DNA from: Bactericera cockerelli
Lineage: Eukaryota; Arthropoda; Insecta; Hemiptera; Triozidae
Direction of reading: 5' to 3'
Length of the DNA stretch: 64,000 nucleotides
NCBI GenBank assembly: GCA_024516035.1
Contig: CM044962.1
Location: forward strand, 8,493,095-8,557,094
The notes beneath the pieces were generated by a model that worked only from the letters and a program-made list of their open reading frames with translations, had not been told where the DNA came from and made no database searches. Numbering within the stretch: the stretch's first letter is position 1; each line of letters begins with the position of its first letter. A program made the position numbers and the translations under genes. Shown one piece after another: positions 22,358 through 32,403 of this stretch.

Positions 22358-25300
22358 TCAACGATGGTACATCCTGAGCAGGCACTCGGTGACCACACTC
22401 ATGTAGCGGGTCCACAGCTTCCGCAGTTCTCCACTTGACTGTACACACTCCAGTTGAAGACCGGCGCTTGAATACGCACTCAGAAAGAGACCCACATCTG
22501 AGCGCGTCCAGCTTAGATGGTGCCACGGCTCGATGAATTTTTCATTGAGATCGAGGAAAAGGTTGCGGAGTTCCTTGGGTCGATGCAGATTGATGGCGAG
22601 TGAGACGAGACTGCGCGAGTAAAGTCGAAAGTGAACCTCTAGCTCAGCATAGGAGCGATCCAGGAGTTTGGATTTCACCTGAGGGAAGAAATAATGACTG
22701 CACGATTAGATGAGTCACGATTAGATTGCACTGGTAGTCAAGTGGTTAACGCGCTAGACTGGTAATCCAGGTTAGCGTAGGGATCCGTTGGTTCGAATCC
22801 CACCCAGTGCATACATTTTTCCTCGTTTATTTGAGTTTGTGACCACATAATAATAAGACTCTGAAGGTTAGGTGGTAGAAAATGCTTTGAGGATTAACCT
22901 CGCCTGGTGGTTACCTTCCACTAAAGAGTTTTATTATTATGAGTGGTAAGACAGTCGCTTGTACGGGTCCTGGGTTCGAACCTCAGAGTTGACAAAAAAT
23001 TGTAATCATAATTTGGTAACAGTTGTTTGTAAGGGGCGATTCGGGTACGCTCGTGCTGACCCAGCACCTAACCGTAGTGTGTCACTTCTTGCCCATCAGA
23101 GGAAAGGCATACTACAGGAACTACAACACAGAGTTACAGTAACTGTTGTTTCAAGGCTATGATATAAAAAAGGCTCTCATCTGTTGAGTGGGTCCCACTG
23201 GTAACAGGGGGTAACCAACGTGAGGTTAAGGCACTACACTGGTCGTTCAAGTAGCATTGGTTCGAGTCCCGACCCGACCATTAGTTTGAAGTTATGACCA
23301 CATAGACTCTTTAGTCCTACTGGCGCAGTATAAAAATATGTCCATGATAATAATAAAAAAGAAACTTTCTTAATATCGGTAATTAACCTATAATTTAATG
23401 TCATTTAAGAATATCTTATGCAATTTTCTGATTTTTGTTGTTGATGGAATTTTCGGGTAACACTGCAGTAAAGAATTCTTAATTTGAACGAAAAAAACGT
23501 AAAATTAACACAAGTCTAATTTAAAAAGCTACCTGCGTGCAAACAAGATGTCGGTGCTCTTTTTCTTTGTCCAGCAGAACTCTTAAATCTCTCAACTCCA
23601 GAAGAAATTCTCTATCAATGTCCGTGTCATCCTGGTCTGTCTCAACACTAGTCCACGATCCCATCATCATCATGGCACATTGGAACAAATCGGAGAATTC
23701 CAAATAGGCAAGCTTCTTTTTTAATGTCTCAAAACGGACAGACGCAATGAATACCACAGCACCATATCTGGAGATTAATAAAAGGTTACAACTTAAAACA
23801 ATGAATTTTTTTGGTGTTTTATCAAAGTAACCTGTAATAATTAAATTTCCCAACTAGAATGAAATATTCTCATTATTCCAGCAGTAAACCAAGCCCAAGA
23901 ATGTCAAGAATATTATTATGTGGTTGAAATCACAAATGGGAGGATAACCTGTCATGTTGAGACTGGTATTCGAAGAAGCGGAAAATCAATACTACCTAGT
24001 GAACAATCAATAATACCTAGTGTTGCATACGCCCTGGAATTTTCCAGGGTGGGGCAGCTGCCCCCCTGGCTATGCCAATACTAGCAGATGCAGCCTGCTA
24101 GTAATGAAAAAAAACTCACTTCTTAGCTAGCTCATCAGACAGGAGAAAATGTTTCTTGATGTTTTGAACTACTGATCCTGGCATTTCATCAACTGTTTTG
24201 AAAATCCTCTTTACATTGTCAAACTGTCTTCGACATGACTTGAGTGAAACATTGGTTTTTTCACTTACTTCATCAAGGTCTTTTCTGTGCTTTGAAGATA
24301 GCTTTTTGCCTGCATTGGGAGATAGAAAAAGAGCCACACATTATTGAAAATATCTAATTTTATGATGCCTCAATTTCACTATTAAATATAATACTTAGAT
24401 ATAGATATTGTTAGTTCAATTTTTTTTCTTCTTCTACTTCTTTGACTTAGCCTTTTCCAAAACCTTAGTTTTGTATGTAAAAAAAAATTGAACAAATAAA
24501 TAAAAATATTTCCAAATCACACCCTGTCAAGGCATTTTATTTTTTTTTTTATTAAAAAGTACTTATTTGTTAAATTTAGATATTAAAAAAATAAAGTCAA
24601 GTAGATTTTTAGGTGGTGAAGCCAGTCCCTCTTCACAATTTTGGTGAGTAGCACAGAATTGATACCTGAGGCCTCCTGCTTGCTAAATGAATAATCATTG
24701 CACCTTTCATGGAGTAATTCTAGTAACTTTGCACCTAGGCACTGTTGCAATAACACTCAATATCATCTTGTTGAGTCACCTAGGCATAACTTAAAAAAGA
24801 CTAAGTGATTTATACATTCATACCTGTGATACAAATACATTGAATTCAGTATAATCAATTTTATTATTATTATTTTTAAATAAATATTTAAGAACAGGTC
24901 TAATATAAAAATATATGAACCTATTTGCAATTTCTCATTGTAACAAGTTGTTAGAGATTGTGGAATATGCTAAATATTTTTTTTTTTTTTTTAATTATGT
25001 TCAAACGCAACTAGTATTGTTGCAATTACATGAACTGAGATTTGAGGGTTAAAGGTAATTACATAACATCAATCACAGATAGGTACCTACCTATTAATTT
25101 TTTTTACAAGTTCCAAATAAATAGCTAATGTTAAGCAACATTGAGCATAAAAAGAAATAGAACAGAAATACTATGGCTTAACTATATTGGTTGTTAGAAA
25201 TGTTTTTGCTGGTATCCTAACCCAAGCCAGAGAGTGTTAAAGTTAGCAGCTGGGATATTTATCTATTATTTAAATTAAAATTGTAAAAAATATTATAAAA

Positions 25301-27526
25301 ATCCTACAAAAATCATAGGCAATATAAGGAAACAGCTATTTTTACTACAAGTTTTTTTTACAATAATTATAATTGATAAAAAGAAAATACAAAGCAAGAA
25401 ATAAAAATTATACAAAGCAAGAAAATAACAGTATAAATAAATAAGGTCATTCAGGGTTTACAATAGCTTTACTTATAAAACTTTGCCCTTATAAGATTTT
25501 CTATTATTATTATTAAAGTTGATGTTTTAGCCATTCTCTGTCACTTAACCATGAAAGCTAGACATTAATAATTTTACTTGTGGAACTTTACCTAAAAATT
25601 CTCTGACAACACTGTCATCTAAATCATAATACTTCTCAATGAGGAAATTTCGGATCTCTGATTTCAACTGAAAAGCAATTTGTGTTTGTAGTTTAACTGG
25701 GTAGTGTAGAAGCTTCTCAAACATATTGTATGTTCTGTAGTGATCCAATACATCTGCAGCTAATATTTCAATTGGCATGTTGGGCACTGCAAATTTTTGA
25801 GAAACAAGAGTTAGATATTGAGTGAATTATTTACAGCTATTCTGACCTAGCAATATTTTCTCATAAGAATTATAATTAGATATAAAAGAAAACTGATCAG
25901 CTTAAGAGTAAGATGATTACTAAACCAAGATTTTAGTTAGTGAGTCTTAAGCCATGAGAGACATATAATTATTTTCAATATAATACGAGGTTTGGCTATT
26001 AAGTTCGTAGACTCTTTCCATAAAACGATGTGTGTTTAACTTACCCAACTTTAGTAGTTATCCCCTTCAATGTACTCCTCTCCTCTATCCCTACAATGTT
26101 CCAGGCGAATTTTCCATTGATCGAAACAGTGCTGGAGGTCATTTTGTGTGAGGCCTTTCAAGACTTTTGCCGGTTTTTTCTTAACGTCATTTACGCTGTC
26201 AAATCTGGTACCTTTCAGGGTAGATTTGATTTTTGGGAATAAGTAAAAGTCGCACGGGGCCAGGTCGGGTGATTAAGGAGGGTGTTCCAACACTGGGATG
26301 TTGTACTTGGATAAGAACGTCTTCACGGAGAAGGCACTGTGGACTGGCGCATGGCACCATTTTTGCGCAAACTTTTGTCATGTTGAAATTTTCGTGCAAA
26401 ATTTGTCTCACACATTATCTATTAATTTTAAGTGTATCAGCCATTAGTCCTAAAGTTAATCTACGGTCAGAACAAATCATAACACCATTTTTTTCAATGT
26501 TTTCGTCAGTTTTTGAGGTTTGGGGGCGACCAGGACGTGGATCGTCCTCAACAGCTTCCTGACCACCTTGAAACCGTTTAAACCACTTATAAAGCGTTGA
26601 TCCTTTCAAACATGACTCCTGGTACACTGTCTTTAACAAAGAAAAAGTTTCACAAGCAAGTTTTTCGTAAAATTCAATAATCACTCGTTGCTCAACGTTT
26701 GTATCAATCATAATTCCGGCAAAATTAAAAAAGGTGTCTTGCGCCTCGGGCTATTACAACAGAACTAATTACAGTACAGGCATGTGACAGCTATCAATCA
26801 AAACACAAGACTTGAAGCTTTCTAAACATGTTCATCATATCTTCCTAGCATGAACAGCTTTTGCGTAGCGGCTCGCGTCTACGAACTTAATAGCCAAACC
26901 TCGTACTTCAAAAATACAAAATATTGTCCATCTCACTTTAAATTTAAGGAAAACACCCAATCACAGGCAACATTCCCACCTGGCTTGAGTTTGTTCTTAC
27001 TTGAGTGCAACTCAATTTGACTTGAATTTCTTAGCTTAGAAATTGATGAATACAAAAGCTTAATTATTTGAAATATTTTATTGCAATTTTTTTTTTCTTT
27101 CCAAGGTAGGTTGGTATATGAAGTGGACTTGTCAAAGTAGACAGAAAAAGTGTGACCTTTCTGGATTTGAATCTATTTCAAAAGAGTCAGGGTATAGTAT
27201 ACTATCATTTTGGCCACGGTGACTGCAGTATAACAATAATCTTAGTGCAAAATTAATAGACAAATTCTACATCACAGGTCATTGCTAAGCGTAGGTTTTC
27301 CCTATCTTACACAGTTAGCAATCTGCGACTTAGTGCCACAGAGGTATTACAAAAACGTCTATTAATTCCGCCCTGAACCTCAGTACATACCAAGCTTGCT
27401 CTCTTTCTTGTGTAAGATATTGACAGCCTCTGTGGAAGGATACCCATCTACCCAAAGCTTGAAAACTTCAGGGTCAATCACTGTGTAGTTGCTGATAAAC
27501 ACAGCAACCTCACAAGGCAGCGACAT
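22358..27526 (-). CDS. FIBP: FIBP, acidic FGF intracellular-binding protein
   Basis: Five exons (minus strand): 27391-27526, 25592-25786, 24120-24309, 23533-23767, 22358-22678. The phases join to 358 residues (human FIBP 357-364). The whole protein aligns with FIBP from memory: [70 protein letters not shown] (best block), [56 protein letters not shown] and the C-terminal [12 protein letters not shown] is an intracellular protein first found as an FGF1 binder and implicated in mitogenic signalling and left-right patterning; its biochemical role is still unclear. Intron 1 carries a deleted mariner and a LINE 3' UTR fragment that runs almost to the exon 1 donor. Confidence 0.94.
22720..22945 (+). 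repeat. tRNA-derived SINE family D (copy D1)
   Basis: Acceptor arms GCACTGG...CCAGTGC pair perfectly; A box AGTCAAGTGGTTAACGC; CTGGTAATCCAG hairpin; B box GGTTCGAATCC. The body GTTTGTGACCACATAATAATA and a trailing TTATTATTA make it a SINE rather than a tRNA gene. Upstream of FIBP exon 5 in intron 4. Confidence 0.85.
22940..23175 (+). repeat. SINE family C (copy C2)
   Basis: Directly follows D1. Short head (GTGGTAAGACAGTCGCTTG, B box GGGTTCGAACCTC) and complete C body (TTTGTAAGGGGCGATTCGGG, CACTTCTTGCCCATCAGAGG). Confidence 0.8.
23195..23345 (+). repeat. another tRNA-headed SINE-like copy
   Basis: GTGAGGTTAAGGCACTACAC (A-box region) and GGTTCGAGTCCCGACC (B box), then TTATGACCACATA...AGTCCTACTGGCGCAGTATAAA, which resembles the family A tail. 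It may be a chimera of families. Confidence 0.5.
23866..23980 (-). repeat. SINE family A fragment
   Basis: CATTATTCCAGCAGTAA...TATTATTATGTGG...CAAATGGGAGGATAAC matches the family A body; the tRNA-like head is missing. Confidence 0.65.
25986..26903 (-). mobile_element. internally deleted mariner element
   Basis: Perfect or nearly perfect terminal inverted repeats of about 28 bp (left starts CGAGGTTTGGCTATTAAGTT, right ends in its reverse complement) are flanked by TA on both sides (25984-25985 and 26904-26905), as for Tc1/mariner insertion. Length is 918 bp against about 1.3 kb for intact mariners. It sits in FIBP intron 1. Confidence 0.92.
26020..26711 (-). pseudogene. mariner transposase remnant (middle deleted)
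   Basis: The N-terminal helix-turn-helix part is open from 26711 to about 26415 ([39 protein letters not shown]). After about 26411 the frame breaks and stop codons appear; the C-terminal part is recognisable only in other frames ([21 protein letters not shown] decay of the 'SPDLAP.DFYLFP' region, about 26200-26290). The segment carrying the first catalytic Asp is missing. Not functional. Confidence 0.85.
27245..27381 (+). repeat. LINE 3' UTR fragment
   Basis: Aligns by eye with 39288-39425, the 3' UTR of the large LINE: AATTAATAGAC.AATTCTA.ATCAC.GGTCATTG, TTTCCCTAT, CACAG, GACTT.G.GCC.C.GAGGT, GATTCCGC or ATTCCGCCC. About 75-80% similar. Ends 9 bases from the FIBP exon 1 donor. Confidence 0.75.
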
Positions 27527-28231
27527 GTTTGACACTTACAGGAGAGCCTGAAATTTAGGTTCTGTTCACTTTTTGAAAAGTGTCAAGAGAAATACCTACA
27601 GGAAAAAGTTAGTGATTACATGTTACAGTTGTGAAACGTTGTGTATGAATATTTTGAGAAGCTAGGCAGGTGCTTGTAGGCAAGTACAAATTAATCTACA
27701 AATACAAACTATTAAGCTGATGGTTATTGGTTTCTCGAACTCTCTAATCAAAAGTTGTGATTTGAAATATTTGAATGTGATAACCTGATAACAAATAAAG
27801 AGATCACAAAAGGTGGGAATAAGTGCTAGGTTCACGAATATGATCTATCTCGTAAAAATCTGTGTATCAAAATTTGCCGACCGTATTTCAGAAACAAATT
27901 TCTCTCTTTAAAAGAGCGCGAAATTATAGAGCCAGAAAATCAGGTAAACTCTAAACAGGCTAAATAAAACGGCAAAAAATAAAAACTGTTGCGGAATACT
28001 GAAGAAAAGAAAAGACGTGAAATCCTTAAATTCTAAAGTAACCATGTTCTTTGAGACTCCGTAACAATATCTTGGATTAATTATTCCAGTGATTAAGATC
28101 TTTTTTCTAGTTTAAGTTCTGGTTCATTCAACACCTGAGTCAAATATCATCATCAACCCACAGGGTGAAGCTAAAGGAACGGTGGTAATTGATTAAGACA
28201 TTGTGAGTACTGATATTCATAAGATCAAAAA
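27527..28231. promoter_or_regulatory. divergent region between FIBP and PARP1
   Basis: 705 bases separate the two head-to-head start codons. Contains GC-poor sequence with no obvious core element. A CCCACAG at about 28156-28162 upstream of the PARP1 ATG could be a 5' UTR splice acceptor, which the sequence alone cannot settle. Confidence 0.45.
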
Positions 28232-31200
28232 ATGTCAGGCAAGCATCATGAAAAGCCTTATGAGACTGACTATGCTAAAAGCAATCGGTCTGGGTGTAAA
28301 GGTTGCAAGACCCCAATCACCCAGGGGACTCTACGTCTTGCTATTATGGTTCAAAGCCCATTCTTTGATGGAAAATCTCCAAAGTGGTTTCATGAGGAAT
28401 GTTTCTGGAAGAAGCATAGACCTTCAGCCTTCCTAGACATCCACAATGTTATGTCCTTGAAACATGCTGATCAAGAAATGATAAAATCAAAAATCCTTGG
28501 AAATGGTCTCCCTGAGTTGGAAGAAAAAGGCAAAAAAGGAAAGAAGAGAACTACAAAGAAGGAAAAAGAAGCCATCAATGCCAAATTTGTAAATACATTG
28601 AATGACTTTACCATTCAGTATGCTAAGTCTAACAGATCAACATGTCGTGGCTGTGAGGCAAAGATTGCCAAGGATGAAGTACGGGTCTCTAAAAAGAATT
28701 ATGAATCGGAGCAAGCCAAGATGATTGGTGGTGTTGATGAGTGGTACCATTTGGCCTGCTTCAGTTCAGTAAGGCAAGATCTCCAGTTTGAGTCCAGTGG
28801 AAAATTCATTCCTGGATTTGAAGATTTAAAGAAAAGTGATCAGGAACTTGTAGAAACAACTCTCCCTGTTTTGTCTGGAGGTGCTACCAAAGATGAAACT
28901 GATGGTCCTAGTGCTGCAAAGAAACCCAAAATTGCTATGAATGGATTCAGTGAGGATTATAAAAAACAAAATGAAAAACTAATACAAGCTTTGGCTGATG
29001 CTAAGAAAATCAAGAAAAAAGAGATCTCTTACCTGTGTGAAGCTAATAACCTTTCAATCCCCAAGAAATTTCCAGATATTCAAATTTTGGTTGCTGATCA
29101 TCTTGTTTGTGGAAAGTTAAAAGCATGTCCTAAGTGTAAGGGCCAGGGAAAATATGATTTCATTCCAGATGAGGGTTACTTGTGTAAAAGCCCTCTCAAA
29201 ATTGATAGTGTGAAGAGTGTAAAAGAACTTATTTGTGAAAAAATGCTAAGAAATCCAGAGCGTGAAGAATTTATCATACCTGATGATTTCAAAAAAAAAT
29301 TCCCATTCTTGGAATCATATGGTAATGTGGAAAAGAGAATCTTTCTCAGCAGTGAGCCTGCACCTACAACTAGTAAATCTAGTGTGTCTATCAAGTCGGA
29401 TCCATCAGCAGAACCAACTGGTCCCAAGGTTGAAAGATTCCTCCCCTTGCAGAATATGGTGTTCTATATCCATGTCTCAGCAGCAGCCAATGCTAAAATT
29501 AAACAAAAGTTGACATCAAGCATTATTAGTCTAGGAGGAGATGTAACATCTACAGTGAAAAGTCACATGGTTGCAGCTATTGCTACAGAAGAAGCTGTTC
29601 AAACAATGGAGGAAGGAGGTAAAGCTGCCCGGGCAATGAAAGAACTTCAGGAATATGGGATTCATGTTGTTCCTGCAAAATTCCTTGAAGAGGCTGCTAA
29701 AGGAAAAGCTCTGGAATTGATTGAAAAAATGAACATGGCTCCATGGGGTAGTGATGCCAGTTCTAGACTCCAGGAGGCTAAAGAAGTTAAACTCAAAAGT
29801 CAAATTAAAAGTAAAAGTGCTTTCAAATCAAAGAGTGGAGTAGTGAAGTTGCAAATAAAAGATGGACTTGCAGTAGATCCTGACTCGGGACTAGCTGATA
29901 CAGCAGAGTTAGTGAAATACTTAGGCAAATACTTGAATGCTGTCATGGGTAAGACTGATCTACAACTTGGCAAGAACTCATATTATAAACTGCAGGTTCT
30001 GAAATCCAAAATTCATAAACAAAAATTCTACCTGTTCAGATCATGGGGGAGAATTGGTACCACTATTGGGGGTACAAAGTTGCAAACATTTTCATGTGTT
30101 GATGATGCTTTTAGTGAATTTGAGAAATTTTTTGAAAAAGAAACTGGCAATGTTTGGGATGAGATGTTTGTACCTATTCCTGGCATGATGCAATTGTTGG
30201 ATGTCACGTATGAAGAGAAAAAAGCCAAAGTTAAATCTGAAGCCAGCACTGCCAAGTGTGACCTGGAAAAGGCAGTGGCAGCCCTAGTTGAACTTTTATT
30301 TGATGAGAAAGCCATGACAGATACTCTGAAGGAATATGAACTTGACATGGATCGCATGCCTCTGGGAAAACTGTCAACAAAGCATATGAAAGGTGGTTAT
30401 GAGATTCTCAATGAAATTATAGAAACCTTGGATGGTAAAGTTTCTGAGGACATGAAAGATAAATTGATCCTAAAGTTGACTGATGCATTTTACTCTAACA
30501 TTCCACACTGTTTTGGTCTGAACAATCCCCCACTGCTTGATAGCAAAGAGATGGTTTTGCAAAAGATGGACATGCTTGATGCCATGACACAGATTGAGCT
30601 GGCATACACAATCAAGAGTGAAGGCTCAGAGAATGGAATTCACCCAATCAAAAATTGTTATGATAAACTGCAAGCAGACATTAAAAGTATTGACACAAGT
30701 CATGAATACTTCAATATCATTAACCAGTATGTCCACAACACTCATGCCAAAACTCATAGACAGTATTCACTCAACATTCTGGACATATTTGAAGTATCAA
30801 GAAAGGGAGAAGACAAGAGGTTCAAACCATTTGAGAAGCTTGGTAACAAACAGCTGTTATGGCATGGATCTCGCCTGACCAACTTTGCCAGCATTATCTC
30901 CAAGGGTCTCTGTATTGCTCCCCCAGAAGCACCTGTCACTGGTTACATGTTTGGCAAAGGTATTTATTTTGCTGATTCTGTATCCAAGTCAGCCAACTAC
31001 TGTATGACTACCAGTGCTAACAATGTAGGTCTTCTGCTTCTCTGTGAAGTTGCTCTCGGGAATGTGGTGGAGAAAACCCAAGCAGAGTTTGTTACCAAAC
31101 TTCCTGCTGGTTTTCATAGTGTTCAAGGTTTAGGTCGTGCTGTTCCAGATCCCACAGGAAGCATTGTATTGGAGAAAAATCTCACAGTGCCAACTGGAGT

Positions 31201-31324
31201 ACTCATGGACTTGCCTAAAGATAAAACAAAGAACTTATCACTCCTCTACAATGAATTCATTGTCTATGATCCAGCTCAGGTGAAAATACGGTACATCTTG
31301 AAAGTGCGCTTTGACTACAAGTAA
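28232..31324 (+). CDS. PARP1: poly(ADP-ribose) polymerase 1, intronless
   Basis: Single uninterrupted ORF of 1030 residues (human PARP1 1014). It senses DNA strand breaks and builds poly(ADP-ribose) from NAD+ on itself, histones and repair factors in the nucleus. Domains in order: zinc finger 1 (C22, C25, H54, C57), zinc finger 2 (about 120-200; CRGCEAKI, WYHLACF), zinc finger 3/PADR1 (about 250-375; CPKCKGQGKYDF), BRCT (about 405-495), WGR (about 580-665; YLFRSWGRIGTT), helical regulatory domain (about 685-815) and ART catalytic domain (about 825-1030). The H-Y-E triad is intact: LLWHGSRL, GKGIYFADS and NEFIVYD. The animal gene normally has many introns, so an intronless, fully conserved copy is unusual. 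Poly(A) signal AATAAA at 31481-31486. Confidence 0.96.
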   Translation: MSGKHHEKPYETDYAKSNRSGCKGCKTPITQGTLRLAIMVQSPFFDGKSPKWFHEECFWKKHRPSAFLDIHNVMSLKHADQEMIKSKILGNGLPELEEKGKKGKKRTTKKEKEAINAKFVNTLNDFTIQYAKSNRSTCRGCEAKIAKDEVRVSKKNYESEQAKMIGGVDEWYHLACFSSVRQDLQFESSGKFIPGFEDLKKSDQELVETTLPVLSGGATKDETDGPSAAKKPKIAMNGFSEDYKKQNEKLIQALADAKKIKKKEISYLCEANNLSIPKKFPDIQILVADHLVCGKLKACPKCKGQGKYDFIPDEGYLCKSPLKIDSVKSVKELICEKMLRNPEREEFIIPDDFKKKFPFLESYGNVEKRIFLSSEPAPTTSKSSVSIKSDPSAEPTGPKVERFLPLQNMVFYIHVSAAANAKIKQKLTSSIISLGGDVTSTVKSHMVAAIATEEAVQTMEEGGKAARAMKELQEYGIHVVPAKFLEEAAKGKALELIEKMNMAPWGSDASSRLQEAKEVKLKSQIKSKSAFKSKSGVVKLQIKDGLAVDPDSGLADTAELVKYLGKYLNAVMGKTDLQLGKNSYYKLQVLKSKIHKQKFYLFRSWGRIGTTIGGTKLQTFSCVDDAFSEFEKFFEKETGNVWDEMFVPIPGMMQLLDVTYEEKKAKVKSEASTAKCDLEKAVAALVELLFDEKAMTDTLKEYELDMDRMPLGKLSTKHMKGGYEILNEIIETLDGKVSEDMKDKLILKLTDAFYSNIPHCFGLNNPPLLDSKEMVLQKMDMLDAMTQIELAYTIKSEGSENGIHPIKNCYDKLQADIKSIDTSHEYFNIINQYVHNTHAKTHRQYSLNILDIFEVSRKGEDKRFKPFEKLGNKQLLWHGSRLTNFASIISKGLCIAPPEAPVTGYMFGKGIYFADSVSKSANYCMTTSANNVGLLLLCEVALGNVVEKTQAEFVTKLPAGFHSVQGLGRAVPDPTGSIVLEKNLTVPTGVLMDLPKDKTKNLSLLYNEFIVYDPAQVKIRYILKVRFDYK

Positions 31325-32403
31325 AAAACCTCTTTTACTAACTCTTTTTTTACAAACTATTTTTTTTTTTTAATTGTTATGTTAAGTCATCTTCATTTTC
31401 TTTAATTTTCTTTATAGTGAGAAATGCATAGTTATAAATCATTAAAATTTGTTAAATTACTGAAAAAGTACAAATGGGGTAATAAAGACAGTTCTTGTCC
31501 ACAAGAGTTAGAACTAAACTTATGAATGTACCTAATGATGTTTGCTTTGTAATAATTATTGTGGAAATCACTTTTTTTTGTTAATGTGGAGGAGCTACCA
31601 TTAGTATTTTGATTTTATTGTATCATAGGTTTGATTTTATTTTATAATTTGTTTAGTTTAAGCTTAATATTGTGTTATTGTGTATTTTTGTACTTTCCTA
31701 ATTTATATGAATAAGTATTTTTATAATACAAGATCACTCTTACATTTACAAATCATAAAGAATTCTTTCATGAGGTTTTAATTTTGTACCTTCTGTAATA
31801 CTCACTTTGTTTAAACATTGTTATCTGAATTTCACTCTCAAGTACCCCAGGATAATGCCTAACAGACTTGGATTTTTGGATCACCTTATATTTTTGGTCT
31901 AGAGTTTAGCGAGTTCTATGCTGTTTTCCCAGATTTATTGCTGTTTTGTAGGGATTAAGGAATTATTTTTTGCATGATAAGAATCTCATTAGGGTTGCAT
32001 GATTTTGTATAGTGTATCCTCATGTTAATGATATTCATTTTCCATTAATGTTATTGGTATTAGATTGAACTATATGATAAAAATATCCAAGTTGTAGAAA
32101 TAACATATAACTTTGTGGTACATATTATTATGTATAAATAACATTTATTTTATTCGATATAACTTTAATTTGAACCATATCCTGAAAAATCTCTATTCAT
32201 CAACTCTATTCATCAACCTTACGTTCTAATATCTTTTATTGTTACTATTCTCTTTTCTTTTTGAGGAAATAGAACCCCGTATAACAAAGAAGATTTCAGG
32301 TTCTAATCATTAATATCTAATGAACATCATACGCATATAGTACACTATCTCACTCAACATTAAAACTATACCTACATATTTTTTTTTTTTTTTTCTTACA
32401 TTA
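31325..32403. other. PARP1 3' region and LINE 5' flank
   Basis: AT-rich. The PARP1 3' UTR probably ends soon after AATAAA at 31481-31486. The 5' end of the downstream LINE is not visible as a clear boundary; a T16 run followed by CTTACATTAG just precedes ORF1. Confidence 0.5.

Noticed and set aside
22720..22810. Functional tRNA gene (good acceptor stem and boxes)
   Set aside because: The same head is followed by the same non-tRNA body in other copies, and the variable region is irregular; best explained as a SINE.
26199..26562. Plus-strand ORF and other short ORFs in the mariner region
   Set aside because: Antisense or wrong-frame readings of the degraded transposase.
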